A DNA stretch of 64,000 nt from Desulfomonile tiedjei (lineage in GTDB: Bacteria > Desulfobacterota > Desulfomonilia > Desulfomonilales > Desulfomonilaceae). Below the pieces are notes generated by a model. That model made no database searches, was not told where the DNA came from, and saw only the letters and a program-made list of their open reading frames with translations. The translations under genes and the position numbers were made by a program. Shown piece by piece: positions 55,648-64,000 of the stretch (the stretch's first letter is position 1; every line of letters starts with the position of its first letter). The DNA lies in NCBI GenBank assembly GCA_016212925.1, contig JACRDF010000015.1, positions 239,831 to 303,830 of the forward strand. The letters run 5' to 3'.

Positions 55648-56084
55648 AAATCAGCGACTTTTTTCAGGCTCTCCAGACAATCCGATCTCTGGGCTTCAAA
55701 GCGCCTGGCCGCATCGGGGCTCTTGTCTTCCACGTACTGATACAGGGCCCAGGCCTGATGATCCATACACCCGTAGGAATTGTCCAACAGGTCGATGAGC
55801 TGCTTGTCCACTCCTGATAGTCTGGCGCCGGCAACGGCTTTGAGCTTGCCACGGATCACGCGCACCCGCTTTTGAACGTTCTTGGCAATTTCCAGGGCCG
55901 TTTCTTTGGGTAGGATGTCAGCGACAAATCCGTCGGCAGTGGTTCCCAGTAAGAGAAAGGAATCATTGAGATAAGCTGTGGCCGTCTCACCGAAAGCATT
56001 CAGGAACATTACCCGATCGTCGGCCAAGAGTGTTGACGGCCCGAGTATCAAGGCTACAATAAGTATCAGTCGAATTCTTCCCAT
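55593..56084 (-). CDS. Small exported protein, unknown function
   Basis: A 163-residue protein with a clear signal peptide (MGRIRLILIVALILGPSTLLA). The mature part is mostly helical with an MDHQAWALYQYVEDKSPDAARRFEAQRSDCLESL stretch and no recognised family. I chose ATG 56084 as the start; the frame is open 132 bases further but those residues do not form an export signal. The 3' end overlaps selB by 55 bases, tail to tail. It diverges from queH. Confidence 0.65.
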   Translation of the reverse strand: MGRIRLILIVALILGPSTLLADDRVMFLNAFGETATAYLNDSFLLLGTTADGFVADILPKETALEIAKNVQKRVRVIRGKLKAVAGARLSGVDKQLIDLLDNSYGCMDHQAWALYQYVEDKSPDAARRFEAQRSDCLESLKKVADFYSALPPSPEVPEPLSTR

Positions 56085-56182
56085 GGTCCTGCGCGATCCG
56101 GAGATTAACTTTCGGCCCCTTGCAATCGACCCGGTAACGGCAAAACTCATAACACGACCCCGGAAAGGAGACAACCTTTTTA

Positions 56183-56719
56183 ATGAGAATACTTCTTCAT
56201 GCCTGCTGCGCTCCATGCCTCGTATATCCCCTGGATGATCTGCGCTCGGAGGGTCACGAAGTCACGGCCTTTTTCTTTAATCCCAACATCCATCCGTATA
56301 CCGAATACCTGCGCAGGTTGGACGCTTTCACGGTGTACACTCGCGACAATGACGTCCGCGTCCTGACCGACATCCCTCCCGCGGGCATGGAGGAATGGCT
56401 CAGAGAGATCGTGTTCCGTGAGTCCCAGAGATGTCGTATATGTTTCGATCTGCGGATAGATGTCACCGCCAGACTCGCTCAGACAAGGGGATTCGACGCC
56501 TTTTCCACCACCTTGCTGTACAGTCGTTTCCAAAAACATGACCTGCTGAAATCCACAGGAGAGGTCGTTTCCGAAAAATACGGCATCCCGTTCATATACC
56601 GTGACTGGCGCACAGGCTGGAACGAAGGAATCAAGAAATACCGAAAACTTGGCCTGTACAGACAAAAATACTGCGGATGCATCTATAGCGAAAAAGAACG
56701 CGCCCTCAAAATAATATGA
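56183..56719 (+). CDS. queH: Epoxyqueuosine reductase QueH
   Basis: A 178-residue DUF208 protein, the non-B12 enzyme for the last step of queuosine synthesis. The 4Fe-4S and metal-site cysteines are in HACCAPC (residues 7-11), RCRICF and YCGCIYS. RFQKHDLL and a YRDWRTGWNEGIKKYRKLGLYRQKYCGC end are typical. AAAGGAGA precedes ATG 56183. It pairs functionally with tgt at 45948-47066. Confidence 0.95.
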   Translation: MRILLHACCAPCLVYPLDDLRSEGHEVTAFFFNPNIHPYTEYLRRLDAFTVYTRDNDVRVLTDIPPAGMEEWLREIVFRESQRCRICFDLRIDVTARLAQTRGFDAFSTTLLYSRFQKHDLLKSTGEVVSEKYGIPFIYRDWRTGWNEGIKKYRKLGLYRQKYCGCIYSEKERALKII

Positions 56720-57300
56720 GGCGGGACAAGAGAGAAAAAGAGAAAGAAGAAGGGAAAGAAGAAGAAGAAGAAAAGATGCGGGGGACCCTTTTTTGTGTAA
56801 AAAAGGGTCCTCCGCACCCCTCCCAAAAAACTCTATATGGCTTTTTGGTCTGCTTCCGCTGCTAGCGGAAGCAGACCAAAAAGCGGCATACAGCTAGCCG
56901 AGGGAAGGGACACGACACGAATTGCCGTAACAGCACTTATCGGACTCCTCAGCGTCACAGCCGCGGTGACGGGAGAGCCTCGTCCCGCCTAAGAGTAGAT
57001 CCAGACATACACGAGCATTCCCGGAAACCGCACCGGGTGCACCGGGATCGAGATTGGATCTATCAGCGTTTTCCAGCCACAAAAAGAAACCGCCAGGACA
57101 GCAGGGGAAGTTGCTTGGCTGAATGAAACAACCCGGCGGAGCTATTTCGCTGGGGTTATGTCCTGAGTTAATGCGTGGCGCAAGATCAAAAAAGCGCTGT
57201 GGTTGCATCACAAGTTAGGTCACCAAACCTGGGAATGGTCCAGGTGGTTTCATAATTCCGCTTGAAACGGATAATAGTCGAGTTGGGTGGGAGGGATTCA
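56720..57300. other. Intergenic region with purine tract and hairpins
   Basis: About 580 bases. 56717-56777 is an almost pure purine tract rich in GAA. 56784-56809 is a terminator-like hairpin with GGACCCTTTTTT / AAAAAAGGGTCC arms and a GTGT loop, fitting the end of queH. 56841-56883 is a perfect 20-bp palindrome described next. The last 350 bases show no gene. Confidence 0.6.
56841..56883. repeat. Perfect 20-bp palindrome, repeat family with 62395
   Basis: CTTTTTGGTCTGCTTCCGCT (56841-56860) and its exact reverse complement (56864-56883) enclose a GCT loop. The 60 bases before it align with the sequence before a second hairpin at 62395-62435, including GTGTAA(A/G)AAAGG, a C-rich stretch and ACTC(T/C)ATAT. 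Confidence 0.8.
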
Positions 57301-57801
57301 ATGTACTGGTGGAATGTGTCGCAACTGGCGGAAGATCTCCGAGAGGGACGAGTCGAGGAAAAGGAGCGGTTCAAGTATTATCTCGCGTATATTGTCTCGG
57401 GTGAAGTTATTCTAAGGTGTTGGATGTATTTTCCTGAGACGTTCAATATCCTGACATTAATGTGCAATGCTGCGAGCGTCATTATCGTTACCACCGGAGT
57501 GATGCTTTGTTACCGGGCCAACAGAAATGGAGACAACACCGATTTCATAGGAAGGATGATCTGCTTGGGTTGGCCTGTCGGTATTAGGCTCCTAGTGCTC
57601 GCTGTGATTCCCGGATTAGCTCTTTTCCCTACGTTCAGCCTAATTGACAGGGTTGGTACGGCAATGGGCTATTCATGGGACCAAATTAAGGAGGCAATGC
57701 TTGTACCGGAATATGTGTTGAGGCTTGCTTTTGGAATCTTGTATTTCTGGCTGCTCTACAAGTATGTGAAGCTTGTTGCTCAGCCGAAAGAGGCTTCGTG
57801 A
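57301..57801 (+). CDS. Multi-pass membrane protein, unknown function
   Basis: A 166-residue protein with four hydrophobic segments (roughly 31-55, 57-73, 89-111 and 139-158). The N-terminal 30 residues are soluble and polar. I chose ATG 57301 because GGGAGGGA lies a few bases before; the frame is open back to TTG 57262. No family or neighbour context is recognised. Confidence 0.65.
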   Translation: MYWWNVSQLAEDLREGRVEEKERFKYYLAYIVSGEVILRCWMYFPETFNILTLMCNAASVIIVTTGVMLCYRANRNGDNTDFIGRMICLGWPVGIRLLVLAVIPGLALFPTFSLIDRVGTAMGYSWDQIKEAMLVPEYVLRLAFGILYFWLLYKYVKLVAQPKEAS

Positions 57802-58149
<348 letters not shown>

Positions 58150-58674
58150 TTATCGTGAGGAAGCCCACGAGCGAATAGTCTCTATCTGAGAGTCGGGAAT
58201 GCAGAGAAATTCCATGAACTGGCGGTGTTTTTCCGGCGCGGATCGCTCAAACTCGACATGCCATCGAATCATGTCCTCCTCGCTGAAGCCGCAAGCAGAT
58301 AGAAGAGATGTCCAAGTTGCCGCGTTCATGACCCCAATGCGGTCGAATAGAGCCCGATTCTTGAGCAATCCCAAAATGAACCGCTGTTGATCGCGGAGAT
58401 GCTGGATTTCGTCGTTAAGCTCGTCAAGCCTCTGCTCTAGCGTCTGAGCGAAACCGTGGTCAGGAGAATCCAGGATATTCGAGATTTCCTTCAAAGCCAG
58501 GCCTGCCTTGCGGTAGGTGCAGATTTGCTCCAGCCGCGCCACGTCCGATGCAGAATATTGTCGATAGGCTCCTTCCGTGCGAGAGGAAGGCTTTAACAGC
58601 CCTATGGAATCATAATAGAGGAGCGTGCTGCGCGAAAGGCCAAACTTCCTTGCCAACTTTCCAATTGTGTACAC
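58150..58674 (-). CDS. MerR-family transcriptional regulator
   Basis: A 175-residue regulator. The N-terminal winged helix is YTIGKLARKFGLSRSTLLYYDSIGLLKPS, then YRQYSASDVARLEQICTYRKAGLALKEI, a coiled-coil (EQRLDELNDEIQHLRDQQRF) and a small C-terminal domain of unknown ligand. The start is GTG 58674, with GGGAGG 10 bases before. The longer frame to 58941 overlaps the DUF362 gene's 3' end. No obvious target operon; the promoter region toward the DUF362 gene is not divergent, so autoregulation is the only safe guess. Confidence 0.88.
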   Translation of the reverse strand: MYTIGKLARKFGLSRSTLLYYDSIGLLKPSSRTEGAYRQYSASDVARLEQICTYRKAGLALKEISNILDSPDHGFAQTLEQRLDELNDEIQHLRDQQRFILGLLKNRALFDRIGVMNAATWTSLLSACGFSEEDMIRWHVEFERSAPEKHRQFMEFLCIPDSQIETIRSWASSR

Positions 58675-58790
58675 GCTGCGGTCCTCCCTTTGCGCAGGGG
58701 TTCTTGGGCCGCCGTAGCGCCGGCATCCTGCCGGTAGCCTCGCCCTCCCCGCGCGCAAGGGTCCTTGACTAAAGGGTCTCTCGCATTTCC

Positions 58791-60224
58791 CTATCCAAAT
58801 AGCCTGTTGAAGAAGCGGTTGGCTCGCATCTGCCAGTACGCGATGTTGACCGGTATGAGGCTTCTGCTGTCGAAATTCACGTTCCCGATATTTCCCAAGG
58901 ACGAGAGATAATTGACGTGCGCGGCCACAGATACCGGGCACCCCTTCGCATGCATGTGGCGCGAGGACCTCTCTTTGAAGCAGTGGAGCAAAGACCCGAA
59001 AATCTTCAGGATCATGTCATTGGATTTGGTTTTTGTTGCGTCCACCTGGGTAGTGGTCTTGTAGTTGCTCTCGATCTTCACGTGCTTGCCGTCTATGTCC
59101 CCTTCCCAACTGGTGCAATCTCCCGCGAACATCACCCGTTCGCCATCGGCAAGGTTCAGCGGTCCCTCCACCTTGCCCACCACATAGCGAACCTTTTTCA
59201 TCTCATCATACACATCCGGGTAGAAGGTCTTGAATATGTGCATCGCTTCTTGAAGCGCACCCGGACAGCCGCCCCAGCAGTAGTCGCGAGAATGATTTTC
59301 GGGAAACGCCCCAACAGTACACCTGAGGCTGGGCGTGCTCTTGAAATAGTCGTCAACATGCTCCATGCACAGCTCGAATTTTTGAGTTTTGTGCTGAACT
59401 TCTTCCAAGGGAAAGTCGCCGGAAACCTCTATCTGGTCCAAATCCATGGGCCCGTAGCCTCTGTCCGAAGCGTACCGCAGATGAATCAGGTCCTTCGGGT
59501 CCACATGAACCATGTGGCAGCCCACGGTGTCCACCGCGCAGGAATTCACCCCCATGACTATCGCGCCCATGGGAAAGGGCGTGGGAGTAAGCATCATCTT
59601 CTGGCCGGCTACGATGCCGTCAATGGCGATAAACTTGGGCTGGATAACCTCTTGTAAGTCCGCGATCTTCTCTTCTAAGAAACTGTTGTGATCCACCAGC
59701 CTGTGACGGTCGTCCTGTAAGCCTATGTAGTTCTTGAGGCCTAGAGTCAATCGAGTCCAGGGATGGGCCTTGAATTTAGGCAAGTTTATCAGAAAGTCGC
59801 AATCCGCGATCGGTTTGGGGACAAAGATCAGATCGCGCAGTCTCTTGCCGTGAGTTAGTTTCAACGGGACTTGTTTGGACTCATCCAGGTAATACGCTCT
59901 GATCTTATGTTTCCTGATGATTTTTGTGTACCCGGCGTTGCTGAAACAGTAGCGAGTCGGGACAGTGATACCTGACCTTTCAGCTACCGCCAGCTCCTCG
60001 ATGGAGTTTCCCTGGCCCTTTGCCGCCATTATGGCGCCTTCAAGAAACTCCTTTCGAGTGAACGCGTGAGGGAAAATCTCCTCATGGGCAATCACGCAGT
60101 TCGGCTTCAGGATAGTCTTCCCGAAAGGATGTGCTCCAAGCTCTTCCATCCCTTCCTTGAGGATGCCCGCGATCCTGTCCGGATCGTACTCATCGCATCT
60201 CATTATCAGGACCTTGTGCTTCAT
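58791..60224 (-). CDS. DUF362 domain-containing protein
   Basis: A 477-residue protein of the DUF362 family. Typical stretches are ILKPNCVIA, DFLINLPKFKAHPWTRLTLGLKNYIGL and AIDGIVAGQ, then cysteines in SLRCTVG, YCWGGCPGAL and GKGCPVSV-like ends. Members are often linked to iron-sulfur or oxygen-sensitive enzymes but the family role is not known. AAGGAAGG precedes ATG 60224. It is followed 116 bases later by the MerR gene. Confidence 0.8.
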   Translation of the reverse strand: MKHKVLIMRCDEYDPDRIAGILKEGMEELGAHPFGKTILKPNCVIAHEEIFPHAFTRKEFLEGAIMAAKGQGNSIEELAVAERSGITVPTRYCFSNAGYTKIIRKHKIRAYYLDESKQVPLKLTHGKRLRDLIFVPKPIADCDFLINLPKFKAHPWTRLTLGLKNYIGLQDDRHRLVDHNSFLEEKIADLQEVIQPKFIAIDGIVAGQKMMLTPTPFPMGAIVMGVNSCAVDTVGCHMVHVDPKDLIHLRYASDRGYGPMDLDQIEVSGDFPLEEVQHKTQKFELCMEHVDDYFKSTPSLRCTVGAFPENHSRDYCWGGCPGALQEAMHIFKTFYPDVYDEMKKVRYVVGKVEGPLNLADGERVMFAGDCTSWEGDIDGKHVKIESNYKTTTQVDATKTKSNDMILKIFGSLLHCFKERSSRHMHAKGCPVSVAAHVNYLSSLGNIGNVNFDSRSLIPVNIAYWQMRANRFFNRLFG

Positions 60225-60402
60225 GACGACATCCTTCCTTTGTTATGGTTCACCGTGCTTGAGACGGCTCTGCGCCCGGTGAGAATGGAGGGGGCGACGC
60301 ATCTCCCCCTCCAAGCCTCCCCCATCGTGACTCTCGGCGGTTGCGATAGTCCCGGTGAAAGCTTGTCTTCCCTTCTCGGTGAAGTCTCACACCACTAAAA
60401 AA

Positions 60403-62289
60403 TCAGGCCCGATTCTTTTCCAGCCAGTATGTCAAAGCGAGCACCGTCCAAATCTGCCTGTTGTTGTCCTTCTTTCCTTGTAGGTGCTCATCCAGCAGCC
60501 GCCGGCAGTACGCCGGATTCAGCAAGCCAATGGCACTGAGCCGTCTCGTGGAGAAGCTGTCGAGAATGAAATCCTTGAGTTCCTCCTTTATCCAATAAGG
60601 CAACGGCGGAGTAAAGCCTTTCTTCTTGCCTTTGCGAATGGCCGGGGGGAGGAGGTTCCTTACGGCTCGTCTCAAAAGCCGCTTGGTTTGAAGCCCTGTT
60701 GACTTGATACGCGGCGGTATGACCGCCAGTCTTTCCACCAACTCGTGATCCAGAAGTGGGACCCTGGCCTCCAGTGAATGGGCCATTGTCATTCTATCAA
60801 CTTTTGTGAGGTTGTCGTCCAGCAAAAAAGTTTTGGCGTCCACATAAAGAAGTTGATTCAGCGGATGAGCGTGGCTGGCAGCCGCAAAATGCCGTTCAAA
60901 AACAGCGAAGCTGTCCCGAAAGCCTGTCCCGAGAAACTCCCCGGAGCAGAGTTCCTTTTTTTCGTCCTCGCTGAAAATGACTTTCCACCAGTAGTGTCCC
61001 TGTCCCAGAGGAAGATCCGCGCCGGTAACAAAGCGTTTGGCTTTGTAGTCGAAACTTATGCGGTCCATCGAAGTCGGCAATGCCATGACAACAGGGGTGA
61101 TCAGATTCTCGCGCAGCCATCGAGGGATCATAGTGAAGATCCGGCTGACCCTGTACGCCACGTGCGTGGGGTACCCTGCGAATATCTCGTCCCCGCCGTC
61201 TCCGGTAAGGACTACTTTTACGTGACGCGCGGCAAGTTCCGACACAAGGAATGTCGGGATGGCGGAATAGTCCGCGAACGGCTCGTCAAAAAAGTTCAGA
61301 AGCTCCGGAATGGATTCGATCATTGCAGGGCGCCCGGTGGTTTCCAGGTGCTCGGTGCCCAATGTGGCCGCCACCAGACGAGCTTCTTTTGATTCGTCGT
61401 AAGACTTCCTATCGAACCCGATAGTGAACGTCTTCAGCGGCACGTTGAGTTTGCGGGCCATGACCGCTGCCACCGTAGTAGAGTCCAGTCCCCCACTGAG
61501 AAGAGCGCCGACTTGAACGTCCGCTATCATGTGCCTGCGGATCGCTGTTTCCACCAAGTCCAGGATTTCCGCCTCGTAATCCCGGCGGGGCGGTTCTTCT
61601 TCTCCGGCTGCGGGAAGTGGAATGTCCCAGTATCTACTTATTTTCATGCCTTCCGGCGAACAAGTGAGAAAACACCCGGGCGGCAGTTTTCTTACAGCGG
61701 CAAACGCGGTGGCCGGAGTAGGCACGTACATCAAGGAGAGATAGTCGTATAGAGCCTGGTAGTCTGGCTCACGGCTTATTCCCCCGGCCAGAACGGCTTT
61801 GAGTTCACTACCGAAGAGTAGTCGCCGTTTGTCGTCGTACGAATAAAAGAGGGGCTTGATTCCAAGCCTGTCGCGGGCCAGGAAGAGCCGGCGATGTTTG
61901 GAGTCCCACAAGGCGAACCCGAACATACCGTTCAGGCGAGTGACACAGTTCTCGCCCATCTCTTCGTACAGATGAAGGATGACCTCAGTGTCGGATTGCG
62001 TGCGAAAACGATGCCCTTTTGAAAGTAGTTCCGAACGCAATTCCGGATAGTTGTAGATTTCCCCGTTGAAGACAATCCAGAGCGACTCGTCTTCATTCGT
62101 GATCGGCTGGTGGCCGCCTTCGAGGTCGATGATGCTGAGCCTGCGCATGGCCAGACCCACCGACCCGGCCACGTAAAATCCCTCATCGTCGGGACCGCGA
62201 TGGACCATGGTCCTGTTCATCCGCTCCAGGACGGCCCGATCCACTTCAGCAGTCGGGTCGAGGAGAAATATTCCGCAAATTCCGCACAT
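60403..62289 (-). CDS. asnB: Asparagine synthetase (glutamine-hydrolysing)
   Basis: A 628-residue enzyme. Cys2 of MCGICGIF is the glutaminase nucleophile, and RGPDDEG, RRLSIIDL and FNGEIYN complete that domain. The synthetase domain has the ATP loop LLSGGLDSTTVAA and LTGDGGDEIFAGY. I set the start at ATG 62289 because Met-Cys must be N-terminal; the open frame further upstream covers a repeat. It can also be an amidotransferase for cell-envelope polysaccharide, as its neighbour is a glycosyltransferase. The next gene upstream is on the same strand. Confidence 0.93.
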   Translation of the reverse strand: MCGICGIFLLDPTAEVDRAVLERMNRTMVHRGPDDEGFYVAGSVGLAMRRLSIIDLEGGHQPITNEDESLWIVFNGEIYNYPELRSELLSKGHRFRTQSDTEVILHLYEEMGENCVTRLNGMFGFALWDSKHRRLFLARDRLGIKPLFYSYDDKRRLLFGSELKAVLAGGISREPDYQALYDYLSLMYVPTPATAFAAVRKLPPGCFLTCSPEGMKISRYWDIPLPAAGEEEPPRRDYEAEILDLVETAIRRHMIADVQVGALLSGGLDSTTVAAVMARKLNVPLKTFTIGFDRKSYDESKEARLVAATLGTEHLETTGRPAMIESIPELLNFFDEPFADYSAIPTFLVSELAARHVKVVLTGDGGDEIFAGYPTHVAYRVSRIFTMIPRWLRENLITPVVMALPTSMDRISFDYKAKRFVTGADLPLGQGHYWWKVIFSEDEKKELCSGEFLGTGFRDSFAVFERHFAAASHAHPLNQLLYVDAKTFLLDDNLTKVDRMTMAHSLEARVPLLDHELVERLAVIPPRIKSTGLQTKRLLRRAVRNLLPPAIRKGKKKGFTPPLPYWIKEELKDFILDSFSTRRLSAIGLLNPAYCRRLLDEHLQGKKDNNRQIWTVLALTYWLEKNRA

Positions 62290-62345
62290 ATGGTGAACTT
62301 CGACGAATGTCGCTTTCAAATGAGGAAGCTGCGAGGGAATTTCTG

Positions 62346-62475
62346 TGTGTAAGAAAGGTTTCCTCGTGCTCCCTTCAAGAAACTCCATATCTCGCCGCCG
62401 GTCAGCTTCTGCCTCTGGCGGAAGCTGACCGGCGGACAGGATATAGAAGTTTTTGGACAAGGGTGCGGGTGCCCT
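62346..62475. repeat. Palindromic repeat element, copy 2
   Basis: The central hairpin CCGCCGGTCAGCTTCTGCC (62395-62413) pairs with 62417-62435 in 18 of 19 positions around TCT. The flanks also pair: CCCTTCAAGAAACTCCATAT on the left with ATATAGAAGTTTTTGGACAAGGG on the right. The left half aligns with the element at 56783-56883. It lies directly upstream of asnB, so it may influence its expression. Confidence 0.7.
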
Positions 62476-62618
62476 CGGCGGGCGGCCACGTCTTCCTTCG
62501 AGTCGCCCCGGTCACCACGGCGGTTGAGCCAGCACAAAGACGGATTATCGCCCTGCGCGCAGCAGCTTTTTACAAAAAGGTTCTCCCCGCAATTTCCTTA
62601 CTTCTATGCCCATTCACA

Positions 62619-63524
62619 TCAGTCGCGCTCTTGGAGCCTGAGGGACGCGAATTGGTCCAGGACGAGACCGAAGAATATTATATTGATGCCCCCTGCAAGG
62701 AAAAGCACAGTGCCTCCTGAAAACTGGGCAAAAAGGATCAGGTTCCTAATGGTCAGGGCAATTCCCGCTAGTATCATAACCAGGCCGGCTGGGAAGAATA
62801 TTTTGTTCGGATTTGCGAGGGTGATTATACGAAGCATGAACATGATGAACCGGAAGCCGTCACGAAAAGGATTCAGCTTGCTATGGGTCTCAGGAGGCCT
62901 ACGCCTGGCCCGGATCGGGACAAATCCGACACTGTAACCTGCGGTAATCAAACTCAATGTGCTGGTGGATGGAAATGAATAGCCATTCGGGTATATGTGC
63001 AGAAACTTGATCGCCACACTATGGCGAAAGGCTCGAAACCCAGAGGTCAGGTCCGGGATTTGCTGTTCCGCGAGGAACGTAGCTAGTCTGCGCAGTAAGA
63101 TGTTACCGAAATTCCTCAGCAATGAACCGTCGTCGTTCGTAAAAGACCTGGCACCCACCACGAGATCAAAAGAATCGAGGCCCGCTATCAGTCTGTTGAG
63201 GTCCCGTGGATCGTGTTGTCCGTCACCGTCCAGGATCGCAACCAGACCGCCGGGAATTGCCCTCAGAGCGGTTTTGACAGCCGCACCGTTGCCCTTGTTG
63301 AGCGGATGGGAGATCACATCAGCTCCGGCCTCTGCGGCCACACGGGCCGTCGCGTCCGTCGAGCCATCGTCTATCAGCAGAATCCGCGCGGCCGGAACGT
63401 TCTGTCGGACCTCACGAATTATGTCGCCAACAGTCTTTTCTTCATTGTATGCGGGAATGACCACGGTTACCGGCTCTTTCGACCGGTCCGTGCCGCGTTG
63501 GAGTGTGCCGAGTTGTTCTGTCAT
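62619..63524 (-). CDS. Family 2 glycosyltransferase with C-terminal membrane helices
   Basis: About 301 residues. The GT2 core is VTVVIPAYNEEKTVGDII, LIDDGSTDAT, and the metal-binding DGDGQHDP; QIPDLTSGFRAFR follows. Two hydrophobic helices at the C-terminus (FFPAGLVMILAGIALTI and GTVLFLAGGINIIFFGLVL) suggest action at the inner membrane, as in dolichol/undecaprenyl-phosphate sugar transferases. I prefer ATG 63524; the frame is open to 63602 but neither start has a good ribosome site. Confidence 0.87.
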   Translation of the reverse strand: MTEQLGTLQRGTDRSKEPVTVVIPAYNEEKTVGDIIREVRQNVPAARILLIDDGSTDATARVAAEAGADVISHPLNKGNGAAVKTALRAIPGGLVAILDGDGQHDPRDLNRLIAGLDSFDLVVGARSFTNDDGSLLRNFGNILLRRLATFLAEQQIPDLTSGFRAFRHSVAIKFLHIYPNGYSFPSTSTLSLITAGYSVGFVPIRARRRPPETHSKLNPFRDGFRFIMFMLRIITLANPNKIFFPAGLVMILAGIALTIRNLILFAQFSGGTVLFLAGGINIIFFGLVLDQFASLRLQERD

Positions 63525-63602
63525 AACCAACAATTGGTATTGGGAATTGCATCCAAGATAATCTCGGATCGAAAACCGGAATCCCACATGAGATAGCATC
63601 AT

Positions 63603-64000
63603 AAGGCCCGAGTGTCAAAGTCAATGAAGCAAAAGACGCAATGCTCAGGCTGTCCGGTGGTAAATGGTCTCCGTCCCCCGTAACCATTGAGAGTGGTTTG
63701 AGGAGAATCCCATCAGTCCAACGCGGACGTGATCGTCACCCCGGCGAAAGCCGGGGTCCAGTCCCGCGCGGAACGCGCGATTGAATCCCGCGTTTCGCGG
63801 GACTGGATTCCGGCCCCGGTGTTCACCGGAGTAAACTTGGGGATCGCCGGAATGAAGGCAAATCGAGGTAGGACTGCCGGTTTCCCGACAGCCCCCTCAC
63901 AGATCCCGGCGTGCGGTATTCCCGCACCGGGCTCTTCAGGACCGCTCGCTTCCGCACTGGCAGGTGTCACAGAAGCATTTGCTGGACGGGTCCGGCACGC
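63603..64000. repeat. Palindromic repeat region at right edge, copy 2 of the 1280 family
   Basis: Three small hairpins in a row: ACCCCGGC-GAAA-GCCGGGGT (63738-63757), GCGCGG/CGCGC (63764-63780) and TCCCGCG-TTT-CGCGGGA (63787-63803). The TCCCGCG..CGCGGGACTGGATTCC part is shared with 1311-1335. No gene is supported to the window end. Confidence 0.6.

Overview
The window looks like a chromosomal segment from an anaerobic, strictly respiring or syntrophic Desulfobacterota (former Deltaproteobacteria), perhaps near Desulfomonile or the Syntrophobacterales. This is an inference from gene content: formate-tetrahydrofolate ligase, a 14-subunit complex I whose NuoE/F/G arm resembles that of anaerobic Hnd/Hyd enzymes, SelB, QueH, RicT and short-chain acyl-CoA metabolism. 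No rRNA, tRNA, CRISPR array, phage or insertion sequence was recognised.

Region 1 (1-9.2 kb) holds dispersed single genes. These are a 5'-truncated radical SAM/SPASM enzyme, coaX, a secreted Gly/Tyr-rich small protein, fhs with a clear terminator, an orphan LivK-type binding protein and purQ. They are separated by long non-coding stretches with palindromic repeats.

Region 2 (9.2-28.4 kb) is one minus-strand supra-operon. A good sigma70-like promoter (about 28356-28384) precedes a DRTGG protein and a CBS-CBS-HATPase protein, then nuoA-B-C-D, a second DRTGG protein, a PHP phosphoesterase, a stand-alone HATPase, nuoE, an HndB-like 2Fe-2S protein, nuoF and nuoG-H-I-J-K-L-M-N. The signalling-type genes lie next to the NADH-input arm. 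NuoF carries an extra N-terminal 2Fe-2S domain and two C-terminal 4Fe-4S motifs, as in bifurcating hydrogenase subunits. This is the most interesting block of the window.

Region 3 (28.4-38.6 kb) starts with a 190-bp imperfect palindrome, followed by an orphan DNA methyltransferase with zinc-ribbon-like cysteines, a cNMP-binding/Ser-Thr kinase fusion, a PAS histidine kinase, small membrane proteins and a pentapeptide-repeat protein. It ends with a DUF485 protein and an ActP-type monocarboxylate/sodium symporter on the minus strand.

Region 4 (39.8-45.7 kb) carries a propionyl-CoA-synthetase-like ligase, an acetyl-CoA-synthetase paralogue whose ATP-binding motif is degenerate, and an acyl-CoA dehydrogenase. 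With the divergent ActP symporter these suggest uptake, activation and oxidation of short-chain acids.

Region 5 (45.9-52.3 kb) is a tight housekeeping run: tgt-yajC-secD-secF-holB-ricT.

Region 6 (52.7-64 kb) holds an amino-acid-type binding protein, selB overlapping a convergent exported protein gene, queH (with tgt, queuosine metabolism), a membrane protein, a MerR regulator, a DUF362 protein, asnB and a family 2 glycosyltransferase. Several families of hairpin-forming intergenic repeats run through the window.
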